A DNA stretch of 41,925 nucleotides, from positions 1 to 41,925 of the forward strand of contig JAQWJM010000083.1 of NCBI GenBank assembly GCA_029248335.1, in the 5' to 3' direction. The position numbers and the translations under genes are program-made. The notes beneath the pieces are model-generated. The model was not told the DNA's origin. It saw only the letters and a list, made by a program, of their open reading frames with translations, and made no database searches. Positions 40,684 through 41,925 of the stretch are shown piece by piece (position 1 is the first letter of the stretch; each line of letters starts with the position of its first letter). This DNA comes from UBA12014 sp029248335 (GTDB lineage Bacteria; Planctomycetota; Phycisphaerae; Phycisphaerales; SM1A02).

Positions 40684-41925
40684 TCATCCGGTCCACAGGG
40701 CGAGCAGGGCGCCGATGTCGCCGCCTCCGACCGAGCCGCTTCCGTCGAGGTCCGCCTCCGGGTCCGCGGTCCCCCACCGCGACAGCAGCACGCCGAAGTC
40801 GGCTCCGTCGATCCGACCATCCTGATTCAGATCCCCCGGCATGGATGCGTTCGCGGGCGGGATCCACCAGGCGATGGCGGCCCGCGTCGAGACGGAATTG
40901 CCGTCGAGCCGGCTCAGCCGGACCGCGTAGTCCCCCGGCGCGAGCCCGCGGACATGAACCAGTTCGACGTTGTCGACGCCGCTCGCGCTGCGGACGTTGC
41001 CGGTCACGAACGATGCGGCGTCCGCTCCGACGAGGGACTCGGGGGCCTCGTCGACGATCCTGAACAGTTCGAGATCGAGATCGGGGTGCGTGGCGGTGGC
41101 GAAGTTCGACGCCACGATCCGGTTCCAGGTGACCAGGATCCCGATCTCATCCGCGACGGAATCGATCGAGAAACGATGCCAGAGGATCTCGCCGTTCGAC
41201 ATCGACTCGAAATCCCAGCCGGGGCCGGCCATCGTCGCGGAGGCGGGAAGTTCGGCGTCGCCGGACTGCTCGAGTCCGGTGTAGATCGCGTGGGACCGGT
41301 CGATGTCGACCAGTCCCGCCCCATAGACCTCGTCGATCGGCCTCGAGGTCGATCCACGCTGCGGCCCCTTCGACTCGGGCGCGTTGGTCCACGTCTCGTT
41401 CCGGGACGCGCCGGCGAGCAGCACCGCCTTGATCACCTGGGGGAGATCGGCGATGGCGTTCCCGGAGAGCGCCGGCGTGACGTCGTGCGTCTCGTAGAGG
41501 AGGGCGGCGCATCCGGCGACGACGGGCGTCGCGAAGCTCGTGAAGTCCGCCGGGGCCACGAGCTCCGGCTTCATCCGCCCCTGCTGTTCGGTGCCGACGC
41601 CGGTGTCGGCTTCGGCATGATCGCCGTCGGCCTTTCCGACCGCGATGCCGTGATGCATTCCCGCGAGCAGCGGCGGCGAGTCGCTGCCCGCGCCGTTGTT
41701 CACGCCCACCACCCACAGCGTCTTGAAGGTGTTGGCGGCGAAGTCCGCGCGCCTCAGGACGTTGATGTCGGCGGAGGCCCCACCACTCCCGATCCAGCTG
41801 TGGTTGAAGATCCTCGCCCCACCCGGTGGATTGTCCGGCAGCGAACTCGAGCCGTAGCGGAGATGTCCCGCGCCGATGAAGTCGTTGACCTCGAACAGAT
41901 TGACCGTGGGAATTCCCGGCGCGAC
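40684..41925 (-). CDS. Subtilisin-like (S8) secreted protease with dockerin-like C terminus, partial
   Basis: The 5' end lies beyond the right edge; 414 codons including the stop are visible. NHSWIGSGGASADINVLRRA matches the S8 region holding the oxyanion Asn. TLWVVGVNNGAGSD precedes the family GRMKPELVAPADFTSFATP with the catalytic Ser in TSFATP. The Asp and His of the triad would be off the edge. After the protease domain comes a beta-rich segment with LDLELFRIVDEAPESLVG, resembling pre-peptidase C-terminal domains. Two dockerin-like repeats follow, PGDLNQDGRIDGADFGVLLS and ADLDGSGSVGGGDIGALLAL. An in-frame GTG at 41712 falls inside the conserved domain and is not the true start. Confidence 0.85.
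   Translation of the reverse strand, partial: VAPGIPTVNLFEVNDFIGAGHLRYGSSSLPDNPPGGARIFNHSWIGSGGASADINVLRRADFAANTFKTLWVVGVNNGAGSDSPPLLAGMHHGIAVGKADGDHAEADTGVGTEQQGRMKPELVAPADFTSFATPVVAGCAALLYETHDVTPALSGNAIADLPQVIKAVLLAGASRNETWTNAPESKGPQRGSTSRPIDEVYGAGLVDIDRSHAIYTGLEQSGDAELPASATMAGPGWDFESMSNGEILWHRFSIDSVADEIGILVTWNRIVASNFATATHPDLDLELFRIVDEAPESLVGADAASFVTGNVRSASGVDNVELVHVRGLAPGDYAVRLSRLDGNSVSTRAAIAWWIPPANASMPGDLNQDGRIDGADFGVLLSRWGTADPEADLDGSGSVGGGDIGALLALWTG

Noticed and set aside
40684..41712. The GTG at 41712 as the start of a short protease
   Set aside because: The conserved S8 region (NHSW and following) continues in frame upstream to the window edge, so the gene is cut and not short.

Overview
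The window is GC-rich, densely packed bacterial chromosome. It most likely comes from a planctomycete of the Phycisphaerae type. This is an inference from content: two secreted proteins end in the paired 'LDGDGTVGSDDLATLLLAWG'-style dockerin-like repeats common in that group, the cell makes and exports an LPS-like lipid, and there are many GTG starts and several starts without a Shine-Dalgarno (SD) site. I see no tRNA, rRNA, insertion sequence, prophage or CRISPR array. Both edges cut genes: an aldehyde dehydrogenase on the left and a subtilisin-like protease on the right.

Layout. 1-3.2 kb: aldehyde dehydrogenase diverging from a CrtI/CrtN-type carotenoid desaturase, then tryptophan 2,3-dioxygenase. 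3.3-4.9 kb: secreted dockerin-type protein. 4.9-9.0 kb (minus): KdsC and a 1170-residue LptC/LptA-like protein. 9.0-12.4 kb (minus): Ser/Thr kinase, pseudokinase, CPBP protease and ribosomal protein S20. 12.5-19.6 kb (plus): FIST sensor protein, GspE/PilB ATPase, a membrane coiled-coil protein with a BRCT-like end, LpxL-type acyltransferase, response regulator and two small unknown proteins. 19.6-23.0 kb: small coiled-coil protein, DUF368/PopT lipid-carrier translocase, GalE and a PagL-like outer-membrane deacylase. 23.5-28.7 kb (plus): Nudix hydrolase, then a PaoABC-like periplasmic molybdenum aldehyde oxidoreductase with a Cys-rich small protein and MocA. 28.7-33.2 kb: lipoprotein, MoaA, response regulator, PEGA lipoprotein, LptB and a DUF4870-like protein. 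33.2-38.7 kb (minus): NuoD, NuoE, an 84-residue protein, NuoF, YbeY and a CNNM/HlyC protein. 38.8-41.9 kb (minus): fused ABC permease and the protease.

Two themes link genes that are not adjacent. The first is the envelope: KdsC, the LptC/A protein, the LpxL-like acyltransferase, PopT, GalE, the PagL-like protein and LptB cover making, trimming and exporting lipid A-type glycolipid and recycling its lipid carrier. The second is molybdenum: the oxidoreductase, MocA and MoaA cover cofactor synthesis, cytosine modification and the enzyme that uses the cofactor.

The most interesting signals are these. Seven or eight start codons lie only 6-9 bases after a TANNNT/TACAAC -10-like box and lack an SD site, which suggests leaderless mRNAs at the heads of transcription units. 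A terminator-shaped hairpin sits in the 5' leader of the PagL-like gene. There is a kinase/pseudokinase pair, a giant LptC/A protein, a BRCT-like domain on an envelope-anchored protein, and small unknown proteins inside the molybdenum and complex I operons.
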